Shown piece after piece: positions 35,353 to 44,926 of a stretch of 64,000 nucleotides of DNA; the first letter of the stretch is position 1; every line of letters begins with the position of its first letter. The translations under genes and the position numbers were made by a program. This DNA comes from an uncultured Marinicella sp. (GTDB lineage: Bacteria > Pseudomonadota > Gammaproteobacteria > Xanthomonadales > Marinicellaceae). The stretch covers positions 62,001-126,000 of the forward strand of contig CANNAM010000007.1 of the NCBI GenBank assembly GCA_947502595.1, read 5' to 3'. The notes beneath the pieces are model-generated. The model was not told where the DNA came from. It made no database searches and saw nothing but the letters and a program-made list of their open reading frames with translations.

Positions 35353-36627
35353 ATGAAACTTGAATCAATAGCCTTACACGAGGGTTACCAATCGGAAGCA
35401 ACCACCAAAGCGGCAGCTGTACCGATATACCAGACCACATCATACACTTTTGACAGCACCCAACACGGTGCAGATCTGTTCGACCTTAAAGAGCCTGGGA
35501 ATATTTATACCCGCATCATGAACCCAACCACTGATGTGCTTGAAAAACGCATGGCAGCATTGGAAGGTGGTATTGGTGCACTGTGTGTGGCCTCAGGAAT
35601 GGCCGCTATAACTTATGCCATTCAGTGTTTAACTGAGGTTGGTGACAACATCGTCAGTACCAATGAAGTGTATGGTGGCACCTATAATTTATTTGCCCAT
35701 TCATTGCCCAGACAAGGTGTGGAAGCCCGCATGATAGCCCATGATGATTTTGCGGCATTTGAACAAGCCATTGATGACAAAACCAAAGCTGTGTTCTGTG
35801 AATCGATTGGAAATCCAGCTGGTAATGTTGTAGACATTGCACGTTTGGCAGCGATTGCACACAAGTATGGTGTGCCTTTGATTGTGGATAACACTGTTGC
35901 TACACCCTATTTATGCCGTCCATTTGAGTTGGGAGCAGATATCGTGGTGCATTCGTTGACTAAATACATTGGTGGTCATGGTACTTCGATAGGAGGGGTG
36001 ATTATTGATTCTGGGAAGTTCGACTGGGTGGCCAACAAACACCGCTTTCCCGCCTTGAATGAGCCAGACCCTTCCTATCATGATGTGGTTTATACCGAGG
36101 CATTGGGTGCTGCAGCCTATATTGGTCGCTGTCGGGTTGTGCCATTAAGAAACACCGGAGCAGCGCTGTCCCCAATGAACGCCTTTCAACTATTACAAGG
36201 CTTGGAGACACTTGGTTTGCGCATGGATAGGCACTGTGAAAATGCCGAAAAGCTGGCCGCTTACTTACAACAACATAAGCAAGTGAAATGGGTTAAATAT
36301 GCAGCCTTGCCGGACAGCCTTTATTATGCAAATTGTAAAAAGATTACCAACTCAAAAGCCTCTGGTATCCTGAGTTTTGGCCTTGTTGGTGGAGTTGATT
36401 CCTGTGCCAAGTTCATTGACTCACTGACAATGATTTTGCGTCTGGTGAATATTGGCGATGCAAAATCATTGGCTTGTCACCCGGCAACCACCACCCATAG
36501 ACAGTTGAATGAGAAAGAATTGGCTGCTGCAGGCGTCAGTGAAGATTTGATCAGGATTTCTGTTGGTATTGAGCACATAGATGACATCATTGCCGATGTC
36601 AGTCAGGCGTTGGCAAAGGCGCAATAA
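35353..36627 (+). CDS. metY: O-acetylhomoserine sulfhydrylase
   Basis: 424 residues from the ATG at 35353 (an in-frame ATG 39 bases upstream would add residues unlike the family). The fold is the Cys/Met metabolism PLP type: the substrate-side motif GNIYTRIMNPTTDVLEKRMAAL, the cofactor-binding Asp in VDNTVATPYLCRP, and the Schiff-base Lys204 in SLTKYIGGHG. Length and motifs fit the MetY family, which makes homocysteine from O-acetylhomoserine and sulfide; some members act on O-succinylhomoserine, and the substrate cannot be fixed by eye. A MetJ-box-like site lies upstream. A hairpin lies beyond the stop codon. Confidence 0.9.
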   Translation: MKLESIALHEGYQSEATTKAAAVPIYQTTSYTFDSTQHGADLFDLKEPGNIYTRIMNPTTDVLEKRMAALEGGIGALCVASGMAAITYAIQCLTEVGDNIVSTNEVYGGTYNLFAHSLPRQGVEARMIAHDDFAAFEQAIDDKTKAVFCESIGNPAGNVVDIARLAAIAHKYGVPLIVDNTVATPYLCRPFELGADIVVHSLTKYIGGHGTSIGGVIIDSGKFDWVANKHRFPALNEPDPSYHDVVYTEALGAAAYIGRCRVVPLRNTGAALSPMNAFQLLQGLETLGLRMDRHCENAEKLAAYLQQHKQVKWVKYAALPDSLYYANCKKITNSKASGILSFGLVGGVDSCAKFIDSLTMILRLVNIGDAKSLACHPATTTHRQLNEKELAAAGVSEDLIRISVGIEHIDDIIADVSQALAKAQ

Positions 36628-36712
36628 ACAATATTTAATGTTTCGTACTGAGTAGTTGCTGTTTGACTTAATGGTTTACTGGTATTGGAAAGGTCTGGTT
36701 TATTTAATGATT

Positions 36713-36740
36713 GCCAGCCTGCATTCAAAAGCAGGCTGGC
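36713..36740. terminator. Strong hairpin between metY and sodB
   Basis: The perfect 10-bp inverted repeat GCCAGCCTGC/GCAGGCTGGC with loop ATTCAAAA lies between the two converging genes. There is no T-run on either strand, so it may mark transcript ends by another mechanism. Confidence 0.55.
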
Positions 36741-36752
36741 AGCGCAGAGGGT

Positions 36753-37331
36753 TTATTTTAAGTTGTTGGCAACAAAGTCCCAGTTAACGATGTTCCAGAA
36801 GTTTTTCACATACGCACCGCGATCATTTCTGGTGTCCACATAATAAGCGTGTTCCCATACATCGCAAGTCAATAGCGGGTGGTAACCTTCAGTCATGGGG
36901 TTGCCGGCATTAAAGCTGTTGACAATTTCAAGGTCACCCGCTTTGTTTTGTACCAACCAAACCCAGCCTGAACCAAATGTAGTGGCGGCTTTTTGATTGA
37001 ATTGCTCAACAAACTTGCTGAAGTCGCCAAAAGCTGCATTGATTTTCTCTGCCAGTTCACCTGTGGGTTCACCACCACCGTCTGGTGAAAAGCCATTGAA
37101 GTAAAAGGTGTGGTTCCAAATTTGTGCAGCATTATTGAATATGCCGCCATCTGATTTCAAAACAATGTCCTCTAGCGACATGCCTTCAAATTCAGTGCCT
37201 TTAATTAAGTTGTTTAAATTGTTTACGTAAGCGTTGTGGTGTTTGCCGTGATGGTATTCCAAAGTTTCTTTTGAAATGTGAGGTTCAAGGGCAGATTTAT
37301 CGTAAGGTAAACTAGGTAATTCAAATGACAT
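36753..37331 (-). CDS. sodB: Iron superoxide dismutase
   Basis: Dismutates superoxide in the cytoplasm. 192 residues, the standard Fe-SOD length. Metal ligands are seen in context: the N-terminal [30 protein letters not shown], and the C-terminal [10 protein letters not shown]. The [11 protein letters not shown] segment, in which residues near the QxK differ between Fe and Mn types, fits the Fe form. The start is followed by the usual [15 protein letters not shown]. It converges with metY across a hairpin. Its upstream 130 bases are AT-rich and hold the promoter. Confidence 0.95.
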   Translation of the reverse strand: MSFELPSLPYDKSALEPHISKETLEYHHGKHHNAYVNNLNNLIKGTEFEGMSLEDIVLKSDGGIFNNAAQIWNHTFYFNGFSPDGGGEPTGELAEKINAAFGDFSKFVEQFNQKAATTFGSGWVWLVQNKAGDLEIVNSFNAGNPMTEGYHPLLTCDVWEHAYYVDTRNDRGAYVKNFWNIVNWDFVANNLK

Positions 37332-37460
37332 ATAATAACTCCTGATAACTTTGAGTAAAATTAATTAATTGATAAGTTAAAATAAGATATATGGATTTAT
37401 TGTTGAGTTTAAAGTGGTAACAATAAAAATCTAATTTCTTTTTAATTATAGGAAAACAAC

Positions 37461-38009
37461 GTGAAAGAAATGTATTCAGTTTTGAATTTTTGGTTTGAAG
37501 AAATTGACAGCCAACAATGGTGGGAGAAAAACCCTGAGTTTGATCAGTTGATCAAAGATAAATTTTTAAATATTTATCGGCAAGCCATTCAGTGTGAATT
37601 GTATCAATGGCGGGAAACTGCAGAGGGTAGGTTGGCCGAAATCATTGTGTTGGATCAGTTTCCCCGCAATATGTTCAGAGACCATCAAGCCGCCTTCGCA
37701 TATGACTCTTTGGCAGTTTCATTGACTCAGGCAGCGATTGATGTGGGTGCGGACTCAGAACTGTTGGATCAGCCGCAAAAGCTGGCTTTTATGTACATGC
37801 CATTGATGCACAGTGAGTCAGCAGTCATACATGAACAGGCAGTAAAGATGTTTTCAAAGCCAGGGCTGGAGCAGAACCTTGAGTTTGAACACCGGCACAA
37901 AAGAATCATTGATCGTTTTGGTCGGTACCCACACCGCAATCAGGCCTTAGGTCGCAAGTCTTCAGTTGAAGAAGCAGAATTTTTGACTCAGCCTGGTTCG
38001 AGTTTCTGA
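37461..38009 (+). CDS. DUF924 family protein
   Basis: 182 residues starting at GTG (an AGGA ribosome binding site lies 7 bases before). The family motifs are seen: VLNFWFEE, WWEKNPEFDQLIKDKF, LDQFPRNMFRDHQAAFAYD, MYMPLMHSES, and the C-terminal RFGRYPHRNQALGRKSS. DUF924 proteins are helical and found across proteobacteria and eukaryotes; the activity is not established. The gene lies between sodB (divergent) and fumC, with about 167 bases before the fumC start. Confidence 0.9.
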   Translation: MKEMYSVLNFWFEEIDSQQWWEKNPEFDQLIKDKFLNIYRQAIQCELYQWRETAEGRLAEIIVLDQFPRNMFRDHQAAFAYDSLAVSLTQAAIDVGADSELLDQPQKLAFMYMPLMHSESAVIHEQAVKMFSKPGLEQNLEFEHRHKRIIDRFGRYPHRNQALGRKSSVEEAEFLTQPGSSF

Positions 38010-38176
38010 GTTAAGTTGACAATTTTTGTTCTGGTTGAGCTTATTTCACCAAACGCCAGGCTGCCGTTGTTCATAATGCCACAAAGATGAAGCAGGACGC
38101 CATGTAAGCTAATTTTTACCCCAACTTGGGTAGATAACGCTTATAATCTGTGCTCGTTTTTTTAACCGCAAATACT

Positions 38177-39565
38177 ATGACCGAATACCGCATTGAAAAA
38201 GACAGCATGGGTGAATTGCAAGTCCCTGTAAATGCCCTTTATGGTGCACAAACGCAAAGAGCCATCAATAATTTTCCTGTCAGTGACCTGACCATGCCTA
38301 GAGAGTTCATCAAGGCCCTGGGTCTGATTAAGTCCGCTGCTGCCGAAGCCAATACAGCTCTGGGCCATATGGACTCAGCGATTTGTGAGGCCGTTCAGCA
38401 AGCTGCTTTAAAAGTACAGTCTGGTGAAGTTGACCAGCATTTTCCTATTGATGTGTTTCAAACCGGCTCAGGCACCAGCTCTAACATGAACTGCAACGAA
38501 GTGATTTCACACCTGGCCAGTACTGAACAATTATTCATTCATCCCAATGACCATGTCAACATGGGACAAAGTTCAAATGATGTGATTCCAACTGCAATTG
38601 CTGTGAGTTGTGTGTTGAACGTTACAGAAGCATTGATTCCTGCATTGCGCGATTTTGCTGCTGTATGTCGCCATAAAGCCGATGAATTGAGTGCAGTGGT
38701 GAAAACTGGCAGAACCCATTTAATGGATGCCATGCCTGTAACTTTTGGTCAAGAGTTAACTACCTGGGCCAGCACTGTTGAAACCAATATTGAAAGACTT
38801 GAAGACACCTTAAAACGTGTGGCTCAATTACCCCAAGGTGGTACTGCAGTAGGCACTGGAGTGAACGCTGATGTGCGTTTTGGCGCATTGTTTGCAGAAA
38901 AGTTGACTGTGCAAACGGGTGTTACATTCAGTTCTATGCCAAATAAGTTTGACGGTATCAGTGCGCAAGACAACATTGTTGAATTGTCTGGTCAGTTGAA
39001 AGTGGTTGCCACTACATTCATGAAAGTTGCCAATGATCTGCGCTGGATGAATTCAGGTCCATTGGCAGGCATTGGTGAAATTGAGCTGCCTGCTTTACAA
39101 CCTGGGAGCAGCATAATGCCTGGTAAAGTCAATCCAGTACTGCCTGAGGCCATGGCAATGGTCTGCGCACAAGTGATGGGCAATGATGCAACCGTTACTG
39201 TAGCAGGCCAGTCAGGCAACTTCCAGCTCAACGTGATGTTACCAGTGATTGCTTATAATGTATTGCAAAGTATCCATATCCTAAGCACTTGCAGCAGAGA
39301 ATTGGCTCACAATTCAATCAAAGGATTCAAAGTTAATCATGAGGCAGTCAGTGAGAATGTGGGTAAAAACCCAATCTTGGTCACAGCTTTAAATGCCGTC
39401 ATTGGCTATGATTTAGGCGCGAAAATCGCCAAACAAGCTTATAAAGAAAAACGCTCGGTGTTGGATGTGACATTAGAAAATACCGACTTAACTGAACAAC
39501 AAATCAAAGAGATCTTAGATCCTATTAAATTGACCACTGGTGGTATTGAGGAAAAACAATCATGA
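38177..39565 (+). CDS. fumC: Class II fumarate hydratase
   Basis: Hydrates fumarate to malate in the citric acid cycle; the oxygen-stable, iron-independent class. 462 residues from MTEYRIEKDSMGE (an in-frame ATG 27 bases earlier is outside the family). The signature GSSIMPGKVNP, the substrate-site motifs TGSGTSSNMNCNE and GRTHLMDAMP, and the C-terminal KNPILVTAL region are visible. The stop codon overlaps the start of the next gene (ATGA), so the two are co-translated. Confidence 0.95.
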   Translation: MTEYRIEKDSMGELQVPVNALYGAQTQRAINNFPVSDLTMPREFIKALGLIKSAAAEANTALGHMDSAICEAVQQAALKVQSGEVDQHFPIDVFQTGSGTSSNMNCNEVISHLASTEQLFIHPNDHVNMGQSSNDVIPTAIAVSCVLNVTEALIPALRDFAAVCRHKADELSAVVKTGRTHLMDAMPVTFGQELTTWASTVETNIERLEDTLKRVAQLPQGGTAVGTGVNADVRFGALFAEKLTVQTGVTFSSMPNKFDGISAQDNIVELSGQLKVVATTFMKVANDLRWMNSGPLAGIGEIELPALQPGSSIMPGKVNPVLPEAMAMVCAQVMGNDATVTVAGQSGNFQLNVMLPVIAYNVLQSIHILSTCSRELAHNSIKGFKVNHEAVSENVGKNPILVTALNAVIGYDLGAKIAKQAYKEKRSVLDVTLENTDLTEQQIKEILDPIKLTTGGIEEKQS

Positions 39566-40725
39566 AAACAATAGTCTTATCCGTCCTGTTATTATTAAGT
39601 TCAGCCAGTTGGGCTGAATTGCCTTCATGGGGCATGACTGAAAATCAATATAAGATGCCTGATTTCAGTAGTAAATTGAATGACATCGGCAAAGTAGCAG
39701 CAAAAAATAACTGGTTGTTAAAAGTTACAGCACCCAGTGATTGGCACAAGTCCATAAGGGAAGCCTTAACCAACATGGGGGACAGGGATGTGCAGATGGC
39801 TTTGAATGATTCAATGTACAACAGCATCGCTATCTCTGCTACGCCTGGCGCAAAAATTGCCAAGATTTCAACCAGCAACAACAACAATTCAACTGTTCAA
39901 AAACAAGTTGTCATTGACAAGCCAGAAATCGATACAGCAATCGAAGCCCCTGACTTTGGTGACACAGACTTTAACAACGGTACAGCCATGGTGTTAGAGG
40001 AAATAGGTTCTATGGATTTAGGTGTTGCTGCTGTGGCTGCTCCAAAAACAACTGGTGCCGCTGTTAAGCAAGAAAAGGCAGCGCCTACTGCTGTTAAAGA
40101 AGTTGTTGAAACAGAAACTGTAACAGCGCCGGCAGTGAACCAAGTTGTTGCGGTATCAACTGATGCAGATATAGACGACATCAAAGAAGCACTCAGACAA
40201 AGACATGCTCGTTCCAAACGTGTCGAAAAGTCAATCAACTACAGCAACATAAACAGCAAAGATGAACTGTACATTCAAGGTTCTGTGGTATTAGTAAAAC
40301 GTTTTATTAACCAAGGTGTGGTGTTATTTTATTGGATGCATGAAGCTTATGACCCTGCTGTCCATAAACTGGTAGAAAAAGGCAGTGGAAAATACCAAAA
40401 AGACCTGACTGCCAGTAAAGGTGTGATGTCTGATAAAGCTGCCACTGAAACAGTTGAGCCTACGGATTTGAATTTCATTGCTGTGGATACTGCCAGTCAA
40501 GATCAAAATGATTTACGCAGAAACAACATACGCAATAAAAGAGTGGATTACACCATCAGTGCTGATAAATTAAAAGCCAAGGATGTTTTGTATGTACAAA
40601 ACCAAACAGTGCTGGTAGAGCGACCTATCACCAGTGCTCAGAGTGTCTATTATTGGTTGGTTGGTGAGACCACCATTGATCGAGAAGTTGAGCGCAAAGG
40701 TGATCATATGTTCATCTTAAAATGA
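39562..40725 (+). CDS. Exported protein with two copies of a 60-70 residue module
   Basis: 387 residues with a signal peptide (~1-18, ending SASWA). Residues ~30-150 form an alpha/beta region and ~155-200 a Lys/Ala/Thr/Val-rich linker. Two similar modules follow. The first, at about 208-275, has RQRHARSKRVEKSINY, DELYIQGSVVLVKR and VVLFYWMHEA. The second, at about 316-387, has RRNNIRNKRVDYTI, DVLYVQNQTVLVER and VYYWLVGE. The family is not recognised. The gene overlaps fumC by 4 bases, so translation is probably coupled. A sensor kinase gene starts 11 bases downstream. Confidence 0.8.
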   Translation: MKTIVLSVLLLLSSASWAELPSWGMTENQYKMPDFSSKLNDIGKVAAKNNWLLKVTAPSDWHKSIREALTNMGDRDVQMALNDSMYNSIAISATPGAKIAKISTSNNNNSTVQKQVVIDKPEIDTAIEAPDFGDTDFNNGTAMVLEEIGSMDLGVAAVAAPKTTGAAVKQEKAAPTAVKEVVETETVTAPAVNQVVAVSTDADIDDIKEALRQRHARSKRVEKSINYSNINSKDELYIQGSVVLVKRFINQGVVLFYWMHEAYDPAVHKLVEKGSGKYQKDLTASKGVMSDKAATETVEPTDLNFIAVDTASQDQNDLRRNNIRNKRVDYTISADKLKAKDVLYVQNQTVLVERPITSAQSVYYWLVGETTIDREVERKGDHMFILK

Positions 40726-40736
40726 CCATTTAATTT

Positions 40737-41861
40737 GTGGTATACCGTTACTCACATATAAAATTAATTCGATTGGCTGGGCTGATAATATGGCTCAGCT
40801 TATCGATTCCATTGATCCTTCAGTACGATACTTTCAACCAAACTTTTAATGTCTATTTGACAGCCCATGTGTTTTTTGGCCTGGTTTTTTGGTTTGTAAC
40901 CAATAACATTGGTCAAATGAGTTTTCAAATCAAGGCTTGGTTATCTATCGTGATATTGGTGGCTTTGGTGTTGTTTATTAATCACACCAATGACAGTGCC
41001 ATCGGCATTTTTTATGCCTTGATTATTTCTGTGTTGTTGGCTTGGCTGTTTCCAGTAAAGCAAAGCCTGGCACTGCTGTTTGTGTGTAATTTACTGATTG
41101 GACTACAGTTTACCTACATTGGCAGTGATTTAGAAAACCGTGCGCAGTCATATGTTTTATTCTTTATTTACTCAGGTGTGTCGGTGTTTTCGTTCATCAT
41201 TTCATTGGTGGCTTTTAAACAGCAGAATGCCAAAGAGGAATTGCGCATGCTGAATACCGAGTTGAAAGCCACACAGGTGTTGTTGGCTGACAGTTCAAGG
41301 ATAAACGAGCGATTAAGGATATCTAGGGAGTTGCACGACTTAATTGGTCATCACCTCACTGCGCTGACTCTGAATTTAGAGGCAGCAACCCACATGACTG
41401 AAGGCAAACCCCAGACCTATGTTAAAAAAGCACATTCAATCGCTCGTTTGCTGTTGTCCGATGTCAGAGAGGTGGTGGGTAAATTCAGACAGTCAGGTAC
41501 CTTAGATTTGGGCTTGGCGATCAAAGAGTTGTTGGCTGGTTTGCCAAGAATAAAAGTTATTCAAGAGATTCCTGATGAATTTTTGGTGGAAGACCCTAAA
41601 CTGGCTCAAACCATCTTGCGCTGTACCCAAGAGCTGATAACCAACACCATGAAACACGCACAAGCCAGTCAGTTAAAAGTGCAGTTGGAACGCCATGAAA
41701 ACAGTGTTGTTTTAACTGTTCAAGATAACGGCATTGGTTTGGGCCAGTCGAAGATGGGTAATGGCATGACAGGAATGGCGGAACGTGTTAAATTACTCAA
41801 CGGGAAGTGCGTATACGTCTCGGATAAAGGGTTGAAATCAACCTTAACTTTTCCAGTTTGA
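40737..41861 (+). CDS. Sensor histidine kinase, NarX/DesK type
   Basis: 374 residues starting at GTG. About six membrane segments fill residues ~10-165. A short coiled coil leads to the HisKA_3 dimerisation helix with the phospho-accepting His in SRELHDLIGHHLTALTLNLEAA. An ATP-binding domain follows, where TMKHAQASQL, DNGIGLG and GNGMTGMAERVKLL mark the N, G1 and G2 boxes. This group works with NarL/LuxR-type response regulators; the next gene encodes one, 22 bases downstream. The signal is not evident. Confidence 0.93.
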   Translation: MVYRYSHIKLIRLAGLIIWLSLSIPLILQYDTFNQTFNVYLTAHVFFGLVFWFVTNNIGQMSFQIKAWLSIVILVALVLFINHTNDSAIGIFYALIISVLLAWLFPVKQSLALLFVCNLLIGLQFTYIGSDLENRAQSYVLFFIYSGVSVFSFIISLVAFKQQNAKEELRMLNTELKATQVLLADSSRINERLRISRELHDLIGHHLTALTLNLEAATHMTEGKPQTYVKKAHSIARLLLSDVREVVGKFRQSGTLDLGLAIKELLAGLPRIKVIQEIPDEFLVEDPKLAQTILRCTQELITNTMKHAQASQLKVQLERHENSVVLTVQDNGIGLGQSKMGNGMTGMAERVKLLNGKCVYVSDKGLKSTLTFPV

Positions 41862-41883
41862 TAAAATTAAAGTCGATCTTATA

Positions 41884-42534
41884 ATGAAAAAAACAATTAA
41901 AGTATTGCTGGTCGATGACCAGAATTTAGTTCGCCAAGGTGTCCAAGCTTTGTTGGATATAGCAGCGGACATTGAGGTGATAGGCGAAGCCCGTTCTGGG
42001 CAAGAAGCCATCGAACTGGTGCCTAAATTACAACCTGATGTGATTTTGTTGGATATGCGTATGCCAGGCATGTCAGGGCTGGATGTGTTGCATGAACTGG
42101 CGCAAGCCAACCAATTACCACCAACCATTATTTTAACTACATTTGATGATGAAGAACTGATTTTGGCGGGGGTTAAAGCCGGCGCCAAAGGCTATTTGCT
42201 TAAAGATGTACCCTTAGAAGAACTGGTGGAAGGCATCAAGCAAGTGGCTGAAGGAAAAACCATAGTCAGACCACAGATTACTCAGCGCATATTGGAAAGT
42301 GTAGAAGGCCTGAAGAATGATTTCATCAGTTTTGAAAGACCCGATCCATTGACCAATCGTGAAACTGAAATTCTGCGTTTAATGGCCGGTGGGTACAGCA
42401 ACAAAGAAATAGCCAATTCTATTTTTGTGGCCGAAGGTACGGTGAAAAACCACGTGTCAAATATATTGTCTAAGCTCGGTGTGCGTGACCGCACCCGTGC
42501 TGTTTTAAAAGCTTTGGAGTTAGGACTGATTTAA
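41884..42534 (+). CDS. NarL/LuxR-family response regulator
   Basis: 216 residues. The receiver domain (~1-120) has the acid pocket at DDQ (residues 11-13), the phospho-acceptor Asp57 in ILLDMRMPG, and a LLKDVPLEEL switch region with Lys near 105. The C-terminal LuxR-type helix-turn-helix (~150-210) reads LTNRETEILRLMAGGYSNKE and later EGTVKNHVSNILSKLGVRDR. It is the partner of the kinase just upstream. The next gene, miaE, begins directly after its stop codon. Targets are unknown. Confidence 0.95.
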   Translation: MKKTIKVLLVDDQNLVRQGVQALLDIAADIEVIGEARSGQEAIELVPKLQPDVILLDMRMPGMSGLDVLHELAQANQLPPTIILTTFDDEELILAGVKAGAKGYLLKDVPLEELVEGIKQVAEGKTIVRPQITQRILESVEGLKNDFISFERPDPLTNRETEILRLMAGGYSNKEIANSIFVAEGTVKNHVSNILSKLGVRDRTRAVLKALELGLI

Positions 42535-43119
42535 ATGGATGATTTAGAGTACGAGCTGCGGGTCAAGACTGCTCCTGAGTGGGTGGCTGTGGCAAAAGCT
42601 GATTTTAATGCCTTTCTTAAAGACCATGCAGCTTGTGAGCGGAAAGCCGCTGCATTGGCGATGTCAATGGTGCAACACTACCCTGATAAACCTGATTTGA
42701 TTCGCGGCATGATTGATTTAGCCATGGAAGAAATGGCACATTTTCGTGAAGTGATGAAAATCATGCTGGATCGTGGTTTACAACAAGAAGACGATGAAAA
42801 AGACCCTTACATCAGACAGTTGTTGCGATTAATTAGGAAAGATGGCACGGTTTATTTGTTGGATCGTTTGTTGGTTTTCAGTATTGTTGAAAAACGCGGA
42901 CATGAGCGGTTTTCGATGATGGGGGAAGCTTTAGAAGAACCCAAAATGAAAGATTTTTATCTGCGCTTGGCGCAAGCTGAATACCGACATTACACTTTAT
43001 TTGTTAAATTGGCACACCAGTATTATGACTCAGCGGAAGTCAACGACAGACTGGATCAACTGTTAACTGCTGAAGCAGAAATCGTCAGTCAACTGCCTTT
43101 TCGTGCTGCAGTACATTGA
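42535..43119 (+). CDS. miaE: tRNA 2-methylthio-N6-isopentenyladenosine hydroxylase
   Basis: Hydroxylates the ms2i6A modification next to the anticodon of certain tRNAs, using a di-iron centre and oxygen. 194 residues. The carboxylate-bridge ligands are visible in ACERKAAALAMS, MEEMAHFREV, EKRGHERFSMMG and AEYRHYTLFV. The length is normal. It begins immediately after the response regulator stop, so it is probably in the same transcript, which is an unusual neighbour for a tRNA modification gene. The next gene follows after 3 bases. Confidence 0.92.
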   Translation: MDDLEYELRVKTAPEWVAVAKADFNAFLKDHAACERKAAALAMSMVQHYPDKPDLIRGMIDLAMEEMAHFREVMKIMLDRGLQQEDDEKDPYIRQLLRLIRKDGTVYLLDRLLVFSIVEKRGHERFSMMGEALEEPKMKDFYLRLAQAEYRHYTLFVKLAHQYYDSAEVNDRLDQLLTAEAEIVSQLPFRAAVH

Positions 43120-43122
43120 CCC

Positions 43123-44349
43123 TTGGTGACCACCAAGGCCATTGAACATTACCTGAAGAATTACAGTCGCGCCATTGACTTAAGCCAATGGCCAACTGAC
43201 CTATGTTGGGATTATGCTTTGCTGATTCCTGTCTGTGGCGAGTCCCCAGATTTTCTCCATCAAGTGATGCAACATCAGTCAGGCCAGTCGGTGTTGGTGC
43301 TGCTGTTGTTTAATCGCCCTGAAGGGCACCCACAAAGCCAGCTTTGGGCAGCACAAAATCAATCTGTTATTAACCAGTTGATGCAATCATCGGCTCGAGT
43401 TCTGCCCCTTGCAGCCGGGCATCAGCTTTGTTCCAACCACCAAGGTGTTGATGTTTTATTGCTTGATTTCAATACACCAGCCTTTGATCCAAAACTGGGT
43501 GTTGGCTTAGCCAGGCGAATCGCAGCAGATACGGTGTTGGCCTTACAGCAAATGAAGGTGGTCAGAACGCCATGGGTATTCAGTACTGATGCCGATGTGG
43601 TACTGCCCAAAGGTTACTTTGCAGTCACAGATGATGTAATGAATGACAACACGGCGGCTATCAGCCTTAGCTTCAAACATGTAGGTGATGATGTTGCAAT
43701 GGACAATCTACAAGCGCAGTATGACTTTAAACTCAAGTACTACCAACAAGGGGTTCGTTTTATAGGCGCTGATTATGCCTACATTCCACTAGGCAGCACC
43801 TTGATTATTCGGTCAAAACACTATGCCCAAGTGCGTGGGTTTCCTTGTCGCAGTGGTGGTGAAGACTTTTACCTATTGAATAAATTAGCTAAAGTCGGCG
43901 CAATTCATCAGCCAACCACACCCACAGTTGAAATCAATGTGAGGTTTTCAGACCGGGTGCCATTTGGTACGGGTCCAGCCATCAGTCAGCTACAAACTCT
44001 GGAAAGCACAGGCCAGGTTATGCTTCACTACAATCCATTGATTTTTGTGCGGCTGAAATCTTGGCGTTTGGCATTAATTAAATACTATCATTCACGGCAA
44101 ATGCCTGATCAAGACGAAGGTTTGAATAAGTTTTGGAAGCTTGAAGAGGTGATTGCTAAGGCTTTGCTGCAAGTCAACAATGAGACCCGCTGGGCACAAT
44201 TTATACACGAATGGTTTGATGCATTCAAAATATTGAAATCAGTGCATTTTTTAAGAGCGCAATACCCTTCAATTGAAGTTGGTGTTTTACTTAAATCCAA
44301 ACTGTATCAGCAAATTGCTGGATTGGATCAGTATACAGGTAACAGCTGA
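43123..44349 (+). CDS. Glycosyltransferase-like protein
   Basis: 408 residues with a possible start at TTG (43123) or GTG (43126). The N-terminal two-thirds resemble glycosyltransferase family 2 type folds: LIPVCGESPDFLHQV near residues 31-45 and the Asp-rich FSTDADVVLPKGYF near 150-165. GADYAYIPLGSTLIIRSKHY and RSGGEDFYLLNKLAK are consistent with the donor and acceptor loops. It ends in a helical C-terminal part. Acceptor and donor sugars are unknown. It lies directly behind miaE and just before the tRNA-Ser gene, which is on the other strand. Confidence 0.65.
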   Translation: MVTTKAIEHYLKNYSRAIDLSQWPTDLCWDYALLIPVCGESPDFLHQVMQHQSGQSVLVLLLFNRPEGHPQSQLWAAQNQSVINQLMQSSARVLPLAAGHQLCSNHQGVDVLLLDFNTPAFDPKLGVGLARRIAADTVLALQQMKVVRTPWVFSTDADVVLPKGYFAVTDDVMNDNTAAISLSFKHVGDDVAMDNLQAQYDFKLKYYQQGVRFIGADYAYIPLGSTLIIRSKHYAQVRGFPCRSGGEDFYLLNKLAKVGAIHQPTTPTVEINVRFSDRVPFGTGPAISQLQTLESTGQVMLHYNPLIFVRLKSWRLALIKYYHSRQMPDQDEGLNKFWKLEEVIAKALLQVNNETRWAQFIHEWFDAFKILKSVHFLRAQYPSIEVGVLLKSKLYQQIAGLDQYTGNS

Positions 44350-44366
44350 TTGTGACATCTAAATAA

Positions 44367-44456
44367 TGGCGGTGAGAGAGGGATTCGAACCCTCGATAGG
44401 CGTTAACCTATACCCGCTTTCCAGGCGAGCTCCTTCAACCACTCAGACACCTCACC
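44367..44456 (-). tRNA. tRNA-Ser (anticodon GGA)
   Basis: On the minus strand the cloverleaf starts GGTGAGGTGTCTGAGTGG, has the anticodon loop CTGGAAA (GGA, reading UCC and UCU), a long variable arm and a T-loop GGTTCGAATCC. It ends CTCTCACCGCCA with the CCA encoded. The acceptor stem GGTGAGG pairs with TCTCACC, with one G-T pair. The long variable arm is typical of tRNA-Ser. Confidence 0.97.
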
Positions 44457-44926
44457 GCACTGGGCTGTGGATTTTAACTGTTTTTAGTTATAAATGAAAC
44501 GGCTGAATTGAATTTGTGAACTCATTGTTACTGCCTGCGCTGTTTATATTGCTGAGTGCTTGAAGAACTGTGCTCGAATCCGCGATTATTACTAATCAAG
44601 GGCACGCATCACTCAATTGTTACAAAATTAAGTTATGAGCGATGATTTAGTCAAAAAATATGACTTAATTGATCTCCGAACTCTCATAGAAAGTGATCAA
44701 GGAAAGGTTAGGGCGCTTTTATGTGGTTTGGCTAGATTTCATCCGGGTTAGACGGTTGCAGAGTGGGTCTGCTGGTTATAAATGAAAGAGGTGCCTGTGT
44801 CAGATTTGTTTCCCAGATTAGTTCCAGATTATAGTTCACCAGATTAGTTCACATTAAGGGTGATAGGAAAAGCACTGCATGTAACGGCAGTGCTTTGATG
44901 TGCCCTCGTTGAATTGCTTCAGCTAT
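44457..44926. other. Gene-free stretch between tRNA-Ser and sdaA
   Basis: About 470 bases without a supported gene. It includes the sdaA terminator (44868-44896). Short CAGATTA-containing repeats at about 44813-44852 are too short to interpret. Confidence 0.5.
44868..44896 (-). terminator. Intrinsic terminator after sdaA
   Basis: Read on the minus strand, AAAGCACTGC and GCAGTGCTTTT form a 10-11-bp stem with a loop of about 8 bases, followed by TTTTCC. It lies about 30 bases after the sdaA stop codon. Confidence 0.75.

Noticed and set aside
41844-42188. Reading frame opposite the response regulator gene
   Set aside because: It lies inside a well-supported gene on the other strand and shows no protein pattern.
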